Below, piece by piece: positions 27,971-36,795 of a DNA stretch of 64,000 bases; positions within the stretch are counted from its first letter, which is position 1; each line of letters begins with the position of its first letter. Made by a program: the position numbers and the translations under genes. This DNA is from Sporosarcina sp. P34 (GTDB lineage Bacteria > Bacillota > Bacilli > Bacillales_A > Planococcaceae), in NCBI RefSeq assembly GCF_002743375.1, contig NZ_PDZC01000003.1:124001-188000 (forward strand), given 5' to 3'. The notes beneath the pieces are model-generated. The model was not told the DNA's origin, made no database searches, and worked only from the letters and a program-made list of their open reading frames with translations.

Positions 27971-28004
27971 AGACCGCTTCTCGTAAAGAGAAAGCGGTCT
28001 TTTT
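27971..28004 (+). terminator. terminator after pyk
   Basis: AGACCGCTT pairs with AAGCGGTCT, extended by TCTC/GAGA, followed by TTTT. The fxsA ribosome binding site (GGAGGT) begins immediately after the T run. Confidence 0.85.
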
Positions 28005-28016
28005 GGAGGTCACTAT

Positions 28017-28400
28017 ATGAAATGGTTAGTAGCATTATTTGTTATTGTACCGACTACTGAACTGGCTTTATTAATGGTCTCAGGCAAAACGCTCGGTATC
28101 ATGCCTACGATTTTGATTATTATCATAACAGGAATTGGTGGCGCGTATCTTGCGAAGAAACAAGGGCTTCGTGCATGGCGTGATTTACAGGTCCGTATGG
28201 CCAATAGAGAAACTCCTGGTAAAGCATTAGTAGATAGCGTGTGTATTTTACTAGGTGGTTTATTATTGCTAATACCTGGTTTCATTACAGACATTATGGG
28301 ATTATTATTGTTGTTTAGTGGCCCACGTAAAATATTGTACCCATTTATCGTCAAGTGGATTTACAATAAAATACGTAACGGTCAAATCCGAGTTATGTAA
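28017..28400 (+). CDS. fxsA: FxsA family membrane protein
   Basis: A 127-residue inner-membrane protein. In E. coli its overproduction relieves F-plasmid exclusion of phage T7; the normal role is unknown. Membrane helices are visible at about 1-18 (WLVALFVIVPTTELALLMV), 25-43 and 78-100, with ITGIGGAYLAKKQG between, the family's conserved stretch. The start follows GGAGGT. Its last 8 nt overlap the convergent ytvI gene. Confidence 0.85.
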   Translation: MKWLVALFVIVPTTELALLMVSGKTLGIMPTILIIIITGIGGAYLAKKQGLRAWRDLQVRMANRETPGKALVDSVCILLGGLLLLIPGFITDIMGLLLLFSGPRKILYPFIVKWIYNKIRNGQIRVM

Positions 28401-29358
28401 ACGTAGGATATTCCTTAACTTTTAACGCAATAAAGAGGAAGAATGGTAAAAACATGATGCCGTATAATCCGAATAAATAAACAGCGCAAGCAGTAATAAC
28501 AAATGAATGTACAGTGCGTAATTTAAAGGTGTGTGCCCACAAAATGGATTCAACCATCTGCCTGCATACAAGTAACACGATATACAAAACGACTAAGCCA
28601 ATAGCCGAATGCATGTCATCAATATAGAAGGAAAAGGCAATCATCGGCAAAAACACGAGACCGATTCCAAGAAACGGAATACTATCGACTAATGAAATCA
28701 AAAATGCTTTAGTTACAAATGACTCGAAATCGAGAAGCCAAAAACCGGCGGCCATTAGAATAAACGTCATGATAAATAGTCGAATTTGAACGGAGAAGAA
28801 ATGTCCCATCAAACGGCTTGACCTTTCAAAAATCCTGCGTGCTACCTGTCTGAAGTTTTTAGGAAAGTACACTAAAAACCAAAAACGATTGGTAGCACTT
28901 TCTCGTAAAGCGAAAAAGTACGCAGTAATAAATAAAAATGTGCTAAAAATCTGCTGGAAAGTCTTTTGTAGTAAACTAATGACCCCCTCCATCGCTTCAT
29001 GACTTAGTTGGATAAATTGTTCTGCAGCCGCGTGTAAGTTCCATCCTTGACTATCCATCATTTCAATAATTACACCTAATTGATCTTCCATTGTCCAAAT
29101 GACAGAAATCAATCCATTGATTGATAGGAAGAGGAAGGTGTATACTAAAGAGGCAAGCATCCCCATTATGAGTAAAGCAGCTAAAAAAGCCGGCATTTTT
29201 GTAAGGGCTATTAAAGAATTCATGAGCGGAGCAGTGAAGAAAGCGAAAACTATCGCAAATCCAACAGGTGGAATCACAATGAGAGAAATTATGATTAATA
29301 GAGCCGGTAACCATTGACGGGCATAGGTTTGGAAGTTTTTGGAGTCGATGGATATCAT
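28393..29358 (-). CDS. ytvI: AI-2E family transporter, YtvI
   Basis: A 321-residue polytopic membrane protein of the AI-2E (formerly UPF0118/PerM) family, with about seven to eight hydrophobic segments. Conserved elements include LLDFESFVTKAFLISLVDSIP and LGIGLVFLPM before the last helices. Family members have been linked to autoinducer-2 export or Na+(Li+)/H+ antiport, but this gene cannot be assigned a substrate. The start follows AAGGAATGG. It lies convergent to fxsA, divergent from citZ, and matches the B. subtilis position. Confidence 0.85.
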   Translation of the reverse strand: MISIDSKNFQTYARQWLPALLIIISLIVIPPVGFAIVFAFFTAPLMNSLIALTKMPAFLAALLIMGMLASLVYTFLFLSINGLISVIWTMEDQLGVIIEMMDSQGWNLHAAAEQFIQLSHEAMEGVISLLQKTFQQIFSTFLFITAYFFALRESATNRFWFLVYFPKNFRQVARRIFERSSRLMGHFFSVQIRLFIMTFILMAAGFWLLDFESFVTKAFLISLVDSIPFLGIGLVFLPMIAFSFYIDDMHSAIGLVVLYIVLLVCRQMVESILWAHTFKLRTVHSFVITACAVYLFGLYGIMFLPFFLFIALKVKEYPTFT

Positions 29359-29409
29359 GCGAATTTGTCCATTCCTTTCGTAAAATAATAAATAAAAACA
29401 TCTTTACCA

Positions 29410-29438
29410 TTCACAAAACCGTTTAAGTTGCTTATAAT
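29410..29438 (+). promoter_or_regulatory. sigma-A promoter of citZ
   Basis: TTCACA (29410-29415), a 17-nt spacer and a perfect TATAAT (29433-29438). Confidence 0.75.
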
Positions 29439-29443
29439 GGACA

Positions 29444-29458
29444 TTGTAAGCGTTTTAG
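29444..29458 (+). promoter_or_regulatory. cre-like CcpA site at the citZ start region
   Basis: TTGTAAGCGTTTTAG matches the WTGNAARCGNWWWCA consensus at 13 of 15 positions and begins 6 nt after the -10, so bound CcpA would block initiation. citZ is CcpA-repressed in B. subtilis. Confidence 0.6.
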
Positions 29459-29477
29459 ATAAAATATAATTAGCAGA

Positions 29478-29516
29478 TGGTCATCGTTTCTGCACTCCGC
29501 TTCAGGGAGATGACCA
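29478..29516 (+). other. leader hairpin of citZ mRNA
   Basis: TGGTCATC (29478-29485) pairs with GATGACCA (29509-29516). There is no T tract, so it is more likely an mRNA-stability or operator element than a terminator. Confidence 0.4.
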
Positions 29517-29540
29517 AACTGGGAAGAAGGAGCGAATATC

Positions 29541-30656
29541 ATGACAGCAACAAAAGGTTTGGAAGGTATCGTGGCAGCACAAACTCAAATCAGTTCCATT
29601 ATCGATGACACTCTTACATACGTAGGATATGGTATCGATGATTTAGCAGAAAATGCTAGTTTCGAAGAAGTAGTTTATCTACTTTGGCATAAACGTTTGC
29701 CAAACGAAAAGGAACTAGCTGAATTGAAACAGCAGCTAGAAGATAACGCAGCAATTCCACAAGGGGTTCTTGACCACTTTAAAACGTATCCAATCGACAA
29801 AGTGCATCCGATGGCGGCACTTCGTACAGCAATCTCGCTTCTGGGATTATACGATGAAAAAGCGGAAGATATGTCACCAGAAGAAAACTACAATAAAGCA
29901 GTTAAGCTTCAAGCTAAAGTTGCCACTGTAGTTACTGCATTCGCGCGTATCAGAAAAGGACAAGAGCCAGTAGCACCTAAAAAAGGTTTAAGCTATGCGG
30001 CAAACTTCCTTTACATGCTTTCTGGGGAAGAGCCTGCTGATATCGCTGAAGAAGCATTCAATAAAGCACTTGTACTACACGCAGACCATGAATTGAACGC
30101 ATCTACGTTCACAGCACGCGTTTGTGTGGCAACTCTATCTGATATGTATTCTGGCGTTACTGCTGCGATTGGCGCTCTTAAAGGCCCCTTACATGGCGGT
30201 GCAAACGAAGCGGTTATGAATATGCTAATGGAGATCGGCGACGAAGATAAGGTCGAGTCGTATATTCGTGAAAAACTGGCTAATAAAGAAAAAATCATGG
30301 GCTTCGGACACCGAGTATACCGTCAAGGTGATCCACGTGCGAAGCACTTACGTGAAATGTCTAAGCGATTGACTGCTCTTCGTGGTGAAGAAAAGTGGTA
30401 CAATATGTCTGAAAAGATCGAAGCAATTGTCACTGGAGAAAAGAAATTGCCTCCAAATGTTGATTTCTACTCCGCTTCGGTATATCATTCATTAGACATC
30501 GATCATGATATTTTCACACCTATTTTTGCTGTTTCACGTTTTTCAGGATGGATTGCACATATCCTGGAGCAATACGAAAACAACCGCTTGATCCGCCCAC
30601 GTGCAGAGTATGTTGGACCAGGCATGCAAAAGTATGTTCCAATCAATGAACGATAA
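29541..30656 (+). CDS. citZ: citrate synthase
   Basis: Condenses acetyl-CoA and oxaloacetate to citrate, the entry to the TCA cycle. The 371 residues are the Gram-positive type. Active-site motifs are GPLHGGANE (His), [15 protein letters not shown] (His and CoA site) and the late [11 protein letters not shown] (Asp). The start follows GAAGGAGCG. It opens a citZ-icd-mdh operon identical in order to B. subtilis, with a strong promoter and a cre-like site upstream. Confidence 0.97.
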   Translation: MTATKGLEGIVAAQTQISSIIDDTLTYVGYGIDDLAENASFEEVVYLLWHKRLPNEKELAELKQQLEDNAAIPQGVLDHFKTYPIDKVHPMAALRTAISLLGLYDEKAEDMSPEENYNKAVKLQAKVATVVTAFARIRKGQEPVAPKKGLSYAANFLYMLSGEEPADIAEEAFNKALVLHADHELNASTFTARVCVATLSDMYSGVTAAIGALKGPLHGGANEAVMNMLMEIGDEDKVESYIREKLANKEKIMGFGHRVYRQGDPRAKHLREMSKRLTALRGEEKWYNMSEKIEAIVTGEKKLPPNVDFYSASVYHSLDIDHDIFTPIFAVSRFSGWIAHILEQYENNRLIRPRAEYVGPGMQKYVPINER

Positions 30657-30670
30657 AAAATAGTAAATTC

Positions 30671-30699
30671 GTGGGGCGGTATCTCGTATACCGGCCCAC
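30671..30699 (+). other. intercistronic hairpin between citZ and icd
   Basis: GTGGGGCGGTAT pairs with ATACCGGCCCAC with one mismatch. No T run follows. It lies just before the icd ribosome binding site and could be a processing or stabilising element. Confidence 0.45.
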
Positions 30700-30727
30700 T
30701 GATTTTGAACTCAGGAGGATATCAATA

Positions 30728-31996
30728 ATGGCTAACGAAGGAAAGATTACAGTAACTAACGGTGTTTTAAACGTCCCAGATCATGCAACGATTCCTTTCA
30801 TTATAGGCGATGGCACAGGTCCGGATATTTGGCATGCAGCTTCACGCGTAATCGAAGCAGCTGTTGAAAAAGCTTATGACGGAAAAAAGAAGATTAATTG
30901 GTTAGAAGTTCTTGCAGGAGAAAAGGCATTCAACGAAACTGGTGACTGGCTTCCACAAGAAACTCTTGACACAATTAAAGAATATCTAATTGCGATTAAA
31001 GGACCACTTACTACGCCGATCGGTGGAGGTTTCCGTTCATTGAACGTAGCACTACGTCAAGAACTAGATCTTTATACTTGCTTGCGTCCGGTTCGTTATT
31101 TTGAAGGAGTACCTTCACCTGTAAAACGTCCTGAGGATTGTGACATGGTTATTTTCCGTGAAAACACTGAAGATATCTATGCTGGAATCGAGTACCAAGA
31201 AGGTTCTGACGAAGTGAAGAAGTTAATTAACTTCCTTCAAACCGAGTTAGGTGTTAAAAACATTCGTTTCCCTGAAACTTCAGGACTTGGAATCAAACCA
31301 ATTTCCGAAGAAGGCACAAAGCGCCTCGTTCGTGCAGCATTGAACTATACGATTGAAGAAGGTCGTAAGTCTTTGACGATTGTACACAAAGGAAACATCA
31401 TGAAGTTCACAGAAGGCGCATTCGCGAACTGGGCATACGAGTTGGCTGAAGAAGAATTCGGCGACAAAGTCTTCACATGGAGAGAATATGATCGTATTAA
31501 AGACGCTGAAGGAACAGATGCTGCGAATAAAGCACAATCTGATGCAGAAGCTGCAGGCAAAATCATCGTAAAAGATGCAATCGCAGATATCTTCTTGCAA
31601 CAAATCCTGACTCGTCCAAAAGAATTTGACGTAGTAGCTACAATGAACTTGAACGGTGACTATGTTTCTGATGCGCTTGCTGCACAAGTAGGCGGAATCG
31701 GAATCGCACCGGGAGCGAACATTAACTACGAGTCTGGACATGCGATCTTTGAAGCAACTCACGGTACAGCACCGAAATATGCAGGATTGGATAAAGTTAA
31801 CCCTTCATCCGTATTGCTATCAGGTGTTATGATGCTTCAACATCTTGGTTGGAACGAAGCGGCTGATCTAATCACAGCTTCTATCGAAAAATCTATTGCA
31901 TCTAAAGTAGTGACATACGATTTCGCACGTCTAATGGACAATGCGGAAGAAGTAAGCACTTCTGGATTTGCAGACGAACTAATCAAAAACCTATAA
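30728..31996 (+). CDS. icd: NADP-dependent isocitrate dehydrogenase
   Basis: Oxidative decarboxylation of isocitrate to 2-oxoglutarate with NADP. The 422 residues show [29 protein letters not shown] (the serine is the phosphorylation site of the E. coli enzyme), [11 protein letters not shown], and [19 protein letters not shown] with the metal-binding aspartates. GTAPKYAG near 345 lies in the coenzyme site. ATG 30728 follows CAGGAGGATATC; upstream in-frame codons fall in an intercistronic hairpin and are not used. Confidence 0.97.
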   Translation: MANEGKITVTNGVLNVPDHATIPFIIGDGTGPDIWHAASRVIEAAVEKAYDGKKKINWLEVLAGEKAFNETGDWLPQETLDTIKEYLIAIKGPLTTPIGGGFRSLNVALRQELDLYTCLRPVRYFEGVPSPVKRPEDCDMVIFRENTEDIYAGIEYQEGSDEVKKLINFLQTELGVKNIRFPETSGLGIKPISEEGTKRLVRAALNYTIEEGRKSLTIVHKGNIMKFTEGAFANWAYELAEEEFGDKVFTWREYDRIKDAEGTDAANKAQSDAEAAGKIIVKDAIADIFLQQILTRPKEFDVVATMNLNGDYVSDALAAQVGGIGIAPGANINYESGHAIFEATHGTAPKYAGLDKVNPSSVLLSGVMMLQHLGWNEAADLITASIEKSIASKVVTYDFARLMDNAEEVSTSGFADELIKNL

Positions 31997-32007
31997 GCAT
32001 GACGCAG

Positions 32008-32029
32008 GAGGGGGATGAGAATCCCCCTC
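32008..32029 (+). other. short hairpin between icd and mdh
   Basis: GAGGGGGAT pairs with ATCCCCCTC across a 4-nt loop, followed by TTTC only. It may be a partial terminator lowering mdh expression or an RNA-stability element. Confidence 0.5.
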
Positions 32030-32065
32030 TTTCTACTATCTTGTTCTGAAAAAGGAGAGTTTTAC

Positions 32066-33004
32066 ATGTCATTGAAGCGTAAAAAAGTATCGGTTATCGG
32101 ATCTGGTTTTACTGGAGCAACAACTGCATTCCTTTTAGCTCAAAAAGAATTATGCGATGTCGTCATCGTGGATATTCCATCAATGGAAAATCCGACGAAA
32201 GGCAAAGCATTGGACATGTTGGAAGCTAGTCCGGTTCAGGGGTTTGATGCCAACATCATCGGTACATCCAATTACGAAGACACAAAAGATTCGGATGTAG
32301 TGGTCATTACTGCGGGTATTGCGCGTAAACCTGGAATGAGCCGTGACGACTTAGTACAGACAAATCAAAAAGTCATGAAGTCCGTAACAGCTGAAATTGT
32401 AAAGTATTCTCCTGATACGAAGATTATCGTTCTAACGAATCCAGTGGATGCCATGACGTATACTGTATATAAAGAATCCGGATTCCCTAAAGAACGTGTG
32501 ATTGGTCAGTCGGGTGTACTGGATACAGCTCGTTTCCGAACGTTTGTCGCGCAAGAATTGAATCTATCCGTGAAAGATGTAACAGGATTCGTTTTAGGTG
32601 GCCATGGAGACGATATGGTGCCTTTAGTGCGTTATTCGACTGCTGGCGGTGTGCCTCTTGAAAGCTTGATCTCTGCTGGTCGTCTGGAAGAGATTGTAGA
32701 ACGTACACGTAAAGGTGGAGCTGAAATCGTCAATCTATTAGGCAATGGTTCTGCATATTATGCGCCAGCTGCTGCTTTAGTTGAAATGACGGAAGCTATT
32801 TTGAAAGACCAAAAACGTGTATTACCTTCAATTGCGTTTCTAGAGGGCGAATATGGTATGAATGGTATTTATTTAGGCGTTCCGACTGTATTAGGTGCGA
32901 ACGGTATTGAAAAGATTATAGAGCTCGAATTGACTGACGATGAGAAAATGGGTCTTCAAAAGTCCGCTGATTCTGTACGTACAGTAATGAGTGTTCTATC
33001 GTAA
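32066..33004 (+). CDS. mdh: malate dehydrogenase
   Basis: NAD-dependent oxidation of malate to oxaloacetate. The 312 residues are of the LDH-like type found in bacilli. Visible are the dinucleotide motif [12 protein letters not shown] (11-22), Asp36 that selects NAD, the substrate loop [10 protein letters not shown] (Arg87, Arg93), Asp153 and the catalytic His180 in [12 protein letters not shown] 32066 follows AAAAGGAGAG; the in-frame extension upstream is the icd hairpin. It is the last gene of the citZ operon and has a strong terminator. Confidence 0.97.
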   Translation: MSLKRKKVSVIGSGFTGATTAFLLAQKELCDVVIVDIPSMENPTKGKALDMLEASPVQGFDANIIGTSNYEDTKDSDVVVITAGIARKPGMSRDDLVQTNQKVMKSVTAEIVKYSPDTKIIVLTNPVDAMTYTVYKESGFPKERVIGQSGVLDTARFRTFVAQELNLSVKDVTGFVLGGHGDDMVPLVRYSTAGGVPLESLISAGRLEEIVERTRKGGAEIVNLLGNGSAYYAPAAALVEMTEAILKDQKRVLPSIAFLEGEYGMNGIYLGVPTVLGANGIEKIIELELTDDEKMGLQKSADSVRTVMSVLS

Positions 33005-33018
33005 AATTATAGGTTGGG

Positions 33019-33052
33019 GATCGGACAGCTGTCTAGCCGTCCGATCTTTTTT
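33019..33052 (+). terminator. terminator after mdh
   Basis: GATCGGAC pairs with GTCCGATC, followed by six T residues. Confidence 0.88.
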
Positions 33053-33061
33053 CTCGTTAGC

Positions 33062-33090
33062 TCGATTTTTCTTAGGTGGATTGTTATAAT
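33062..33090 (+). promoter_or_regulatory. candidate promoter of maoC-phoPR
   Basis: A perfect TATAAT (33085-33090) lies 66 nt before the maoC start, but the -35 (TCGATT) is poor. An activator-dependent or PhoP-autoregulated promoter would fit. Confidence 0.4.
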
Positions 33091-33155
33091 TTAATTATTG
33101 AAGTAATTTTCAGCTTTTTTTCAAAGATGACTTTAGAAATATAGGAGGGGTTTGT

Positions 33156-33641
33156 TTGTTGAAAAGTAGACGGAAATTGATAGGGAAAGATATCACAGAG
33201 TTAGAAATCGGTGAAAGGTTACACTTGACCGAGAAAATAGAAGATAAAGATTTGATGCTATACCTAGGATTGACGAATGATGCCAATCCGCTTTATTTGC
33301 AACATGATTATGCAGCGGAGACGATATATGGACAGCCGATCGTCCCACCCATTATGTTGACGGGTATCGTGACAGCCGCCATCTCGAAACATATGCCGGG
33401 ACCAGGCGCACATATAATCAATCAGCAACTGCATTTTCCTAAACCGGTCTATCATTACTCGATAGTTGAATTCGTTCTGGAAGTGACGAAGCTTGATGTC
33501 CAGTCAAACCAAGTAACGATCCAAGTAGATGCAACCGATCAGGAAGGCGAACGAATTATGAGCGGGGAAGTAGTAGTGATCGCTCCACAAAAGCTTACTG
33601 TCAAACTGACACAAACAAAGGAATCGTCGGATGGGAATTAA
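33156..33641 (+). CDS. MaoC-like hotdog dehydratase family protein
   Basis: A 161-residue single hotdog domain of the MaoC / R-specific enoyl-CoA hydratase type. The hydratase-like motif is LGLTNDANPLYLQHDYA (about 37-53), where Asp and a following His are usually catalytic; here the spacing has Asn-Asp-Ala-Asn-Pro, so activity is likely but unproven. The start is TTG 33156 (or TTG 33159) behind GGAGGGG. Its last 11 nt overlap phoP, so it is translationally coupled to the PhoPR system. B. subtilis has no gene here. Its role with phosphate control is unknown. Confidence 0.75.
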   Translation: MLKSRRKLIGKDITELEIGERLHLTEKIEDKDLMLYLGLTNDANPLYLQHDYAAETIYGQPIVPPIMLTGIVTAAISKHMPGPGAHIINQQLHFPKPVYHYSIVEFVLEVTKLDVQSNQVTIQVDATDQEGERIMSGEVVVIAPQKLTVKLTQTKESSDGN

Positions 33642-34332
33642 ACAGCAAAAGATTTTAATTGTGGAAGATGAACAATCTATACGAAAACTGCTTGAATTCA
33701 CATTGCAGCAAGCGGACTATAAGACAGTACTTGCAAATGACGGCGAAGAAGCCGTGGAAAAAGTATTAGACGAACAACCTGATTTGATTATTCTAGATTT
33801 AATGTTGCCGAAAATAGACGGATTAGAAGTCTGTCGTATGCTGAGAAAAGAGAATATTGAAACGCCTATTATTATGTTAACTGCTAAAGGGGAAGAGATG
33901 GATAAAATCGTTGGTTTAGAAATGGGTGCCGATGATTATATGACCAAGCCTTTTAGTCCCCGTGAAGTGGCAGCTAGAGTTCGTGCTGTTCTTAGGCGTA
34001 CAGGAGAGCGCAACCATGTGCAGGAAAAGAAATTGGTTGCAGGACAGCTGACAGTGTATCCCGAACGCTTGGAAGTATACTTGGACGAAAAGCCGTTGGA
34101 ATTTACGCCTAAAGAATTTGAATTGCTTGTTTATTTCATGAAGCATCCAAATCGCGTGTTCTCTCGTGATCAGTTGCTACAGGCAGTCTGGAATTACGAA
34201 TTTGCAGGAGATTCTAGAATTGTGGATGTGCACGTGAGCCATCTGCGCGATAAAATCGAAGAAAATACGAGGAAGCCGCGCTATATTAAAACGATGAGAG
34301 GCGTCGGTTACAAGTTCGGGGAGCAAAACTAG
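33631..34332 (+). CDS. phoP: response regulator PhoP (OmpR family)
   Basis: Master regulator of phosphate starvation. The 233 residues comprise a receiver domain (Asp56 in LDLMLP, Thr84, Lys106, acidic pair EDE near the start) and a winged-helix DNA-binding domain (about 130-230, TPKEFELLVYF and GDSRIVDVHVSHLRDKIE). phoR starts at the base after its stop codon, so the pair is co-translated. The position behind mdh matches B. subtilis. A close paralogue lies at 59981. Confidence 0.95.
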   Translation: MGIKQQKILIVEDEQSIRKLLEFTLQQADYKTVLANDGEEAVEKVLDEQPDLIILDLMLPKIDGLEVCRMLRKENIETPIIMLTAKGEEMDKIVGLEMGADDYMTKPFSPREVAARVRAVLRRTGERNHVQEKKLVAGQLTVYPERLEVYLDEKPLEFTPKEFELLVYFMKHPNRVFSRDQLLQAVWNYEFAGDSRIVDVHVSHLRDKIEENTRKPRYIKTMRGVGYKFGEQN

Positions 34333-35748
34333 ATGAAGTACTATTACAAACGAATCTTAACTGCATCCGCCATCATTTTATCCATTCTATTAATTGTGCT
34401 AGGAATTATCTTAGGACAATTTTTTCATTTATTTGGAGAAAATGTGGACGCGACAATACAACAAACCTATTGGGTCTACTTATTATTTACACTCGTTTTA
34501 GTATTTGTTGTCACGATGTTTGTTATGGCAAAAATCCTTCAGCAGTATGTTCAGCCGATTGATCACTTCACAGATGTTATTCATCAATTGGCTCGAGGCA
34601 ATTATCAGGCGCGAGCGCATAATGAAGACTCGGAAATCAATCATCAACTGACGAATTCCCTCAATGAAGTCGCGCAGAAATTACAAGGAAACTCTGCACT
34701 TCGCGCTATGGAACAAGAGCGCTTAAAGACATTGGTCAGTAGCATTGGTAGCAGTCTATTGATGTTTGGCAGGCAAGGTGCAATCAACTTGGTCAATCGC
34801 GTGTTTGAAGAAACCTTCCATCGCGATGGAGAAGAGCTAATGGGAAAAACGTTTAAAGATATCGGTTTGCCAGCAGATATTGAAAGAGAAATTGAAAACA
34901 TATTTTTAACAGAGGAAGTACGTTCATTCCAATCTCAAGTAGTACTTAAAGAAGGCATCTGTCATTTAGAAGTATACGGCGCGCCTGTTATAGGTGAAAA
35001 CGGCAACTGGCTCGGAATCGTTATTATTATGCATGATATTACAGAGTTGGTCCGCCTTGAACAAATACGTAAAGATTTCGTGGCGAATGTGTCTCATGAA
35101 TTAAAAACACCTGTTACGTCGATTAAAGGTTTTTCAGAAATGTTGCTTGACGGTGTGGTGGAAGATCCTGTGGTGAAGAAAGATTTTCTAGAGATTATGT
35201 ATAAAGAAAGTAATCGCCTGCAATTATTAATTGAAGATTTATTGCGATTATCCAGCATGGAACGTGAAAGCTTTGAAATTACACGAGAGCCTGTAGATAT
35301 TATTGAAGTAGTCGAGCAATCCATCAAAATCGTTCAGGCAAGAGTGCAGGAAAAAGATATGCGGATCGATTTGCATATGCCAGATCAATTAATCATACCT
35401 GCAGATCATGATCGTTTAGTGCAAGTCATGGTGAACTTATTGAATAATGCTATTTCGTACTCACAAGAGAAAACGATTGTGACGGTCTCTGTAGAAGAAA
35501 TAGAAGGAAACGTGGAAATCATGGTTCGCGATCAAGGGATTGGCATCATGTCTTCAGAGTTACCGCGTTTATTTGAACGTTTTTACCGCGTAGATCGTGC
35601 GAGAAGCAGGGAATCGGGGGGTACTGGATTGGGTCTAGCGATTGTAAAACACATTGCTGAAGCGCATCAAGGCACTGTCACAGTGGACAGTGAAGTGGGT
35701 GTCGGCACTGTTTTTCGTATTTATTTACCTATTGATGAACAAATGTAG
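34333..35748 (+). CDS. phoR: sensor histidine kinase PhoR, short-sensor form
   Basis: Partner kinase of PhoP. The 471 residues comprise membrane helix 1 (about 9-30), an extracytoplasmic loop of only about 16 residues, helix 2 (about 47-67), HAMP-like and PAS regions (about 70-240), HisKA with His255 (VSHELKTP) and a Bergerat ATPase domain (NLLNNA, DQGIGI, GGTGLGLA). B. subtilis PhoR is about 579 residues with a large outer PAS-like domain that is missing here. Sensing is therefore expected in the membrane or cytoplasm, for instance through the Pst system or wall-precursor signals. Confidence 0.93.
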   Translation: MKYYYKRILTASAIILSILLIVLGIILGQFFHLFGENVDATIQQTYWVYLLFTLVLVFVVTMFVMAKILQQYVQPIDHFTDVIHQLARGNYQARAHNEDSEINHQLTNSLNEVAQKLQGNSALRAMEQERLKTLVSSIGSSLLMFGRQGAINLVNRVFEETFHRDGEELMGKTFKDIGLPADIEREIENIFLTEEVRSFQSQVVLKEGICHLEVYGAPVIGENGNWLGIVIIMHDITELVRLEQIRKDFVANVSHELKTPVTSIKGFSEMLLDGVVEDPVVKKDFLEIMYKESNRLQLLIEDLLRLSSMERESFEITREPVDIIEVVEQSIKIVQARVQEKDMRIDLHMPDQLIIPADHDRLVQVMVNLLNNAISYSQEKTIVTVSVEEIEGNVEIMVRDQGIGIMSSELPRLFERFYRVDRARSRESGGTGLGLAIVKHIAEAHQGTVTVDSEVGVGTVFRIYLPIDEQM

Positions 35749-35758
35749 TATAGAAAAA

Positions 35759-35787
35759 TGAAACTTACTCGTCTACTGTTCCGTACA
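35759..35787 (+). promoter_or_regulatory. sigma-W-type promoter of hflKC
   Basis: TGAAAC (35759-35764), a 17-nt spacer and CGTACA (35782-35787), 30 nt before hflK. An inverted repeat CTACTGT / ACAGTAG (35773-35779 and 35785-35791) overlaps the -10. Same architecture as at sppA and ysdB. Confidence 0.65.
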
Positions 35788-35817
35788 GTAGTCATACATA
35801 GAAAAGGGGGAACAGAT

Positions 35818-36795
35818 ATGAGCTCAAAGAGGATCTTGGTGACACTAGGCTTGTTTGTCACCGGCTTATTACTTTTATTGATCGTCTTTACTACGTGGTA
35901 CACCGTAGACGAATCTGAACAAGCTGTTGTCATTTCATTCGGTCAAGCTGGCGCACCTGTGACGGACTCTGGTCTACATTTTAAATTACCTTGGCCGATT
36001 CAGAAAACAGAAATCTTATCAAAAGAAACGTACAGTATTCATTTCGGTTACAAACAAGATAAGTCAGGTGAAATCGTTGATAAGGAAACAAAGATGATAA
36101 CTGGGGACGAATACATCGTGCTGACTGATCTGACAGTGCAGTGGCGTATAGTCGATCCGAAGAAGTATTTATTCAATGCAGAAGACCCGATTGAAATCTT
36201 GAGGGATGCGGCATCCGCTTCGATACGTTCTGTCATCGGTAGTTCCACAATTGATGCGGCGCTAACGGATGGGAAAGCAGAAATTGAAGCAAAGACTCGT
36301 GAGTTATTGACTAGTTTGGTAGAAAAATATGATATTGGTATAGCGGTACAAGGCGTGAAGTTGCAAGACGTTGAATTACCCAATGCAGAAGTACGTGCAG
36401 CATTTACGGCTGTAACCGATGCGCGCGAAACGAAAAACACGAAGATTAACGAAGCGAAAAAGTATGAGAACCAAAGAACGAAAGAAGCAATTGGTGAACG
36501 TGACGCAATTAAATCCCAAGCGCAAGGGAAAAAGACAGCACGTATCGAACAGGCACGTGGTGACGTAGCGGTATTCAGTGATTTATATAATGAATATGCG
36601 AAAAGTAAAGATATCACCCGTGAGCGTTTGATCATTGAGACGCTTGAGCAAGTGTTACCTAAAGCCAATCTGTATATTATGAACGACAGCGGAGAAACGA
36701 TGAAGTATTTACCACTCCAACAGCTGCAAAAAGATCAGCCGCCTGTAACGGAAGAAAAGGATAAGTCGGCTGAAAAAGGAGGGAAAGCTTCATGA
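35818..36795 (+). CDS. hflK: SPFH-domain membrane protein HflK
   Basis: HflK and HflC form a large cage around the FtsH protease in other bacteria and restrain it. The 325 residues have a single N-terminal membrane helix (about 6-28) and an SPFH/band-7 domain (YTVDESEQAVVISFGQ onward) with a helical coiled-coil C-terminus. The start at ATG 35818 follows AAAAGGGGGAA; upstream in-frame codons would lie in the promoter. hflC overlaps its stop by 4 nt. B. subtilis lacks this pair at this locus. Confidence 0.88.
   Translation: MSSKRILVTLGLFVTGLLLLLIVFTTWYTVDESEQAVVISFGQAGAPVTDSGLHFKLPWPIQKTEILSKETYSIHFGYKQDKSGEIVDKETKMITGDEYIVLTDLTVQWRIVDPKKYLFNAEDPIEILRDAASASIRSVIGSSTIDAALTDGKAEIEAKTRELLTSLVEKYDIGIAVQGVKLQDVELPNAEVRAAFTAVTDARETKNTKINEAKKYENQRTKEAIGERDAIKSQAQGKKTARIEQARGDVAVFSDLYNEYAKSKDITRERLIIETLEQVLPKANLYIMNDSGETMKYLPLQQLQKDQPPVTEEKDKSAEKGGKAS

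Noticed and set aside
28013..28354. 113-codon open frame opposite fxsA
   Set aside because: Antisense to a membrane protein gene with its own ribosome binding site; no ribosome binding site of its own.
33099..33115. CodY box before maoC (AATTTTCAG)
   Set aside because: Only the first half matches the AATTTTCWGAAAATT consensus.
36048..36668. 206-codon open frame on the minus strand inside hflK
   Set aside because: It is antisense to a clear SPFH gene, has no ribosome binding site, and its Ser/Phe-rich sequence is typical of the shadow of a Glu/Lys-rich helix.
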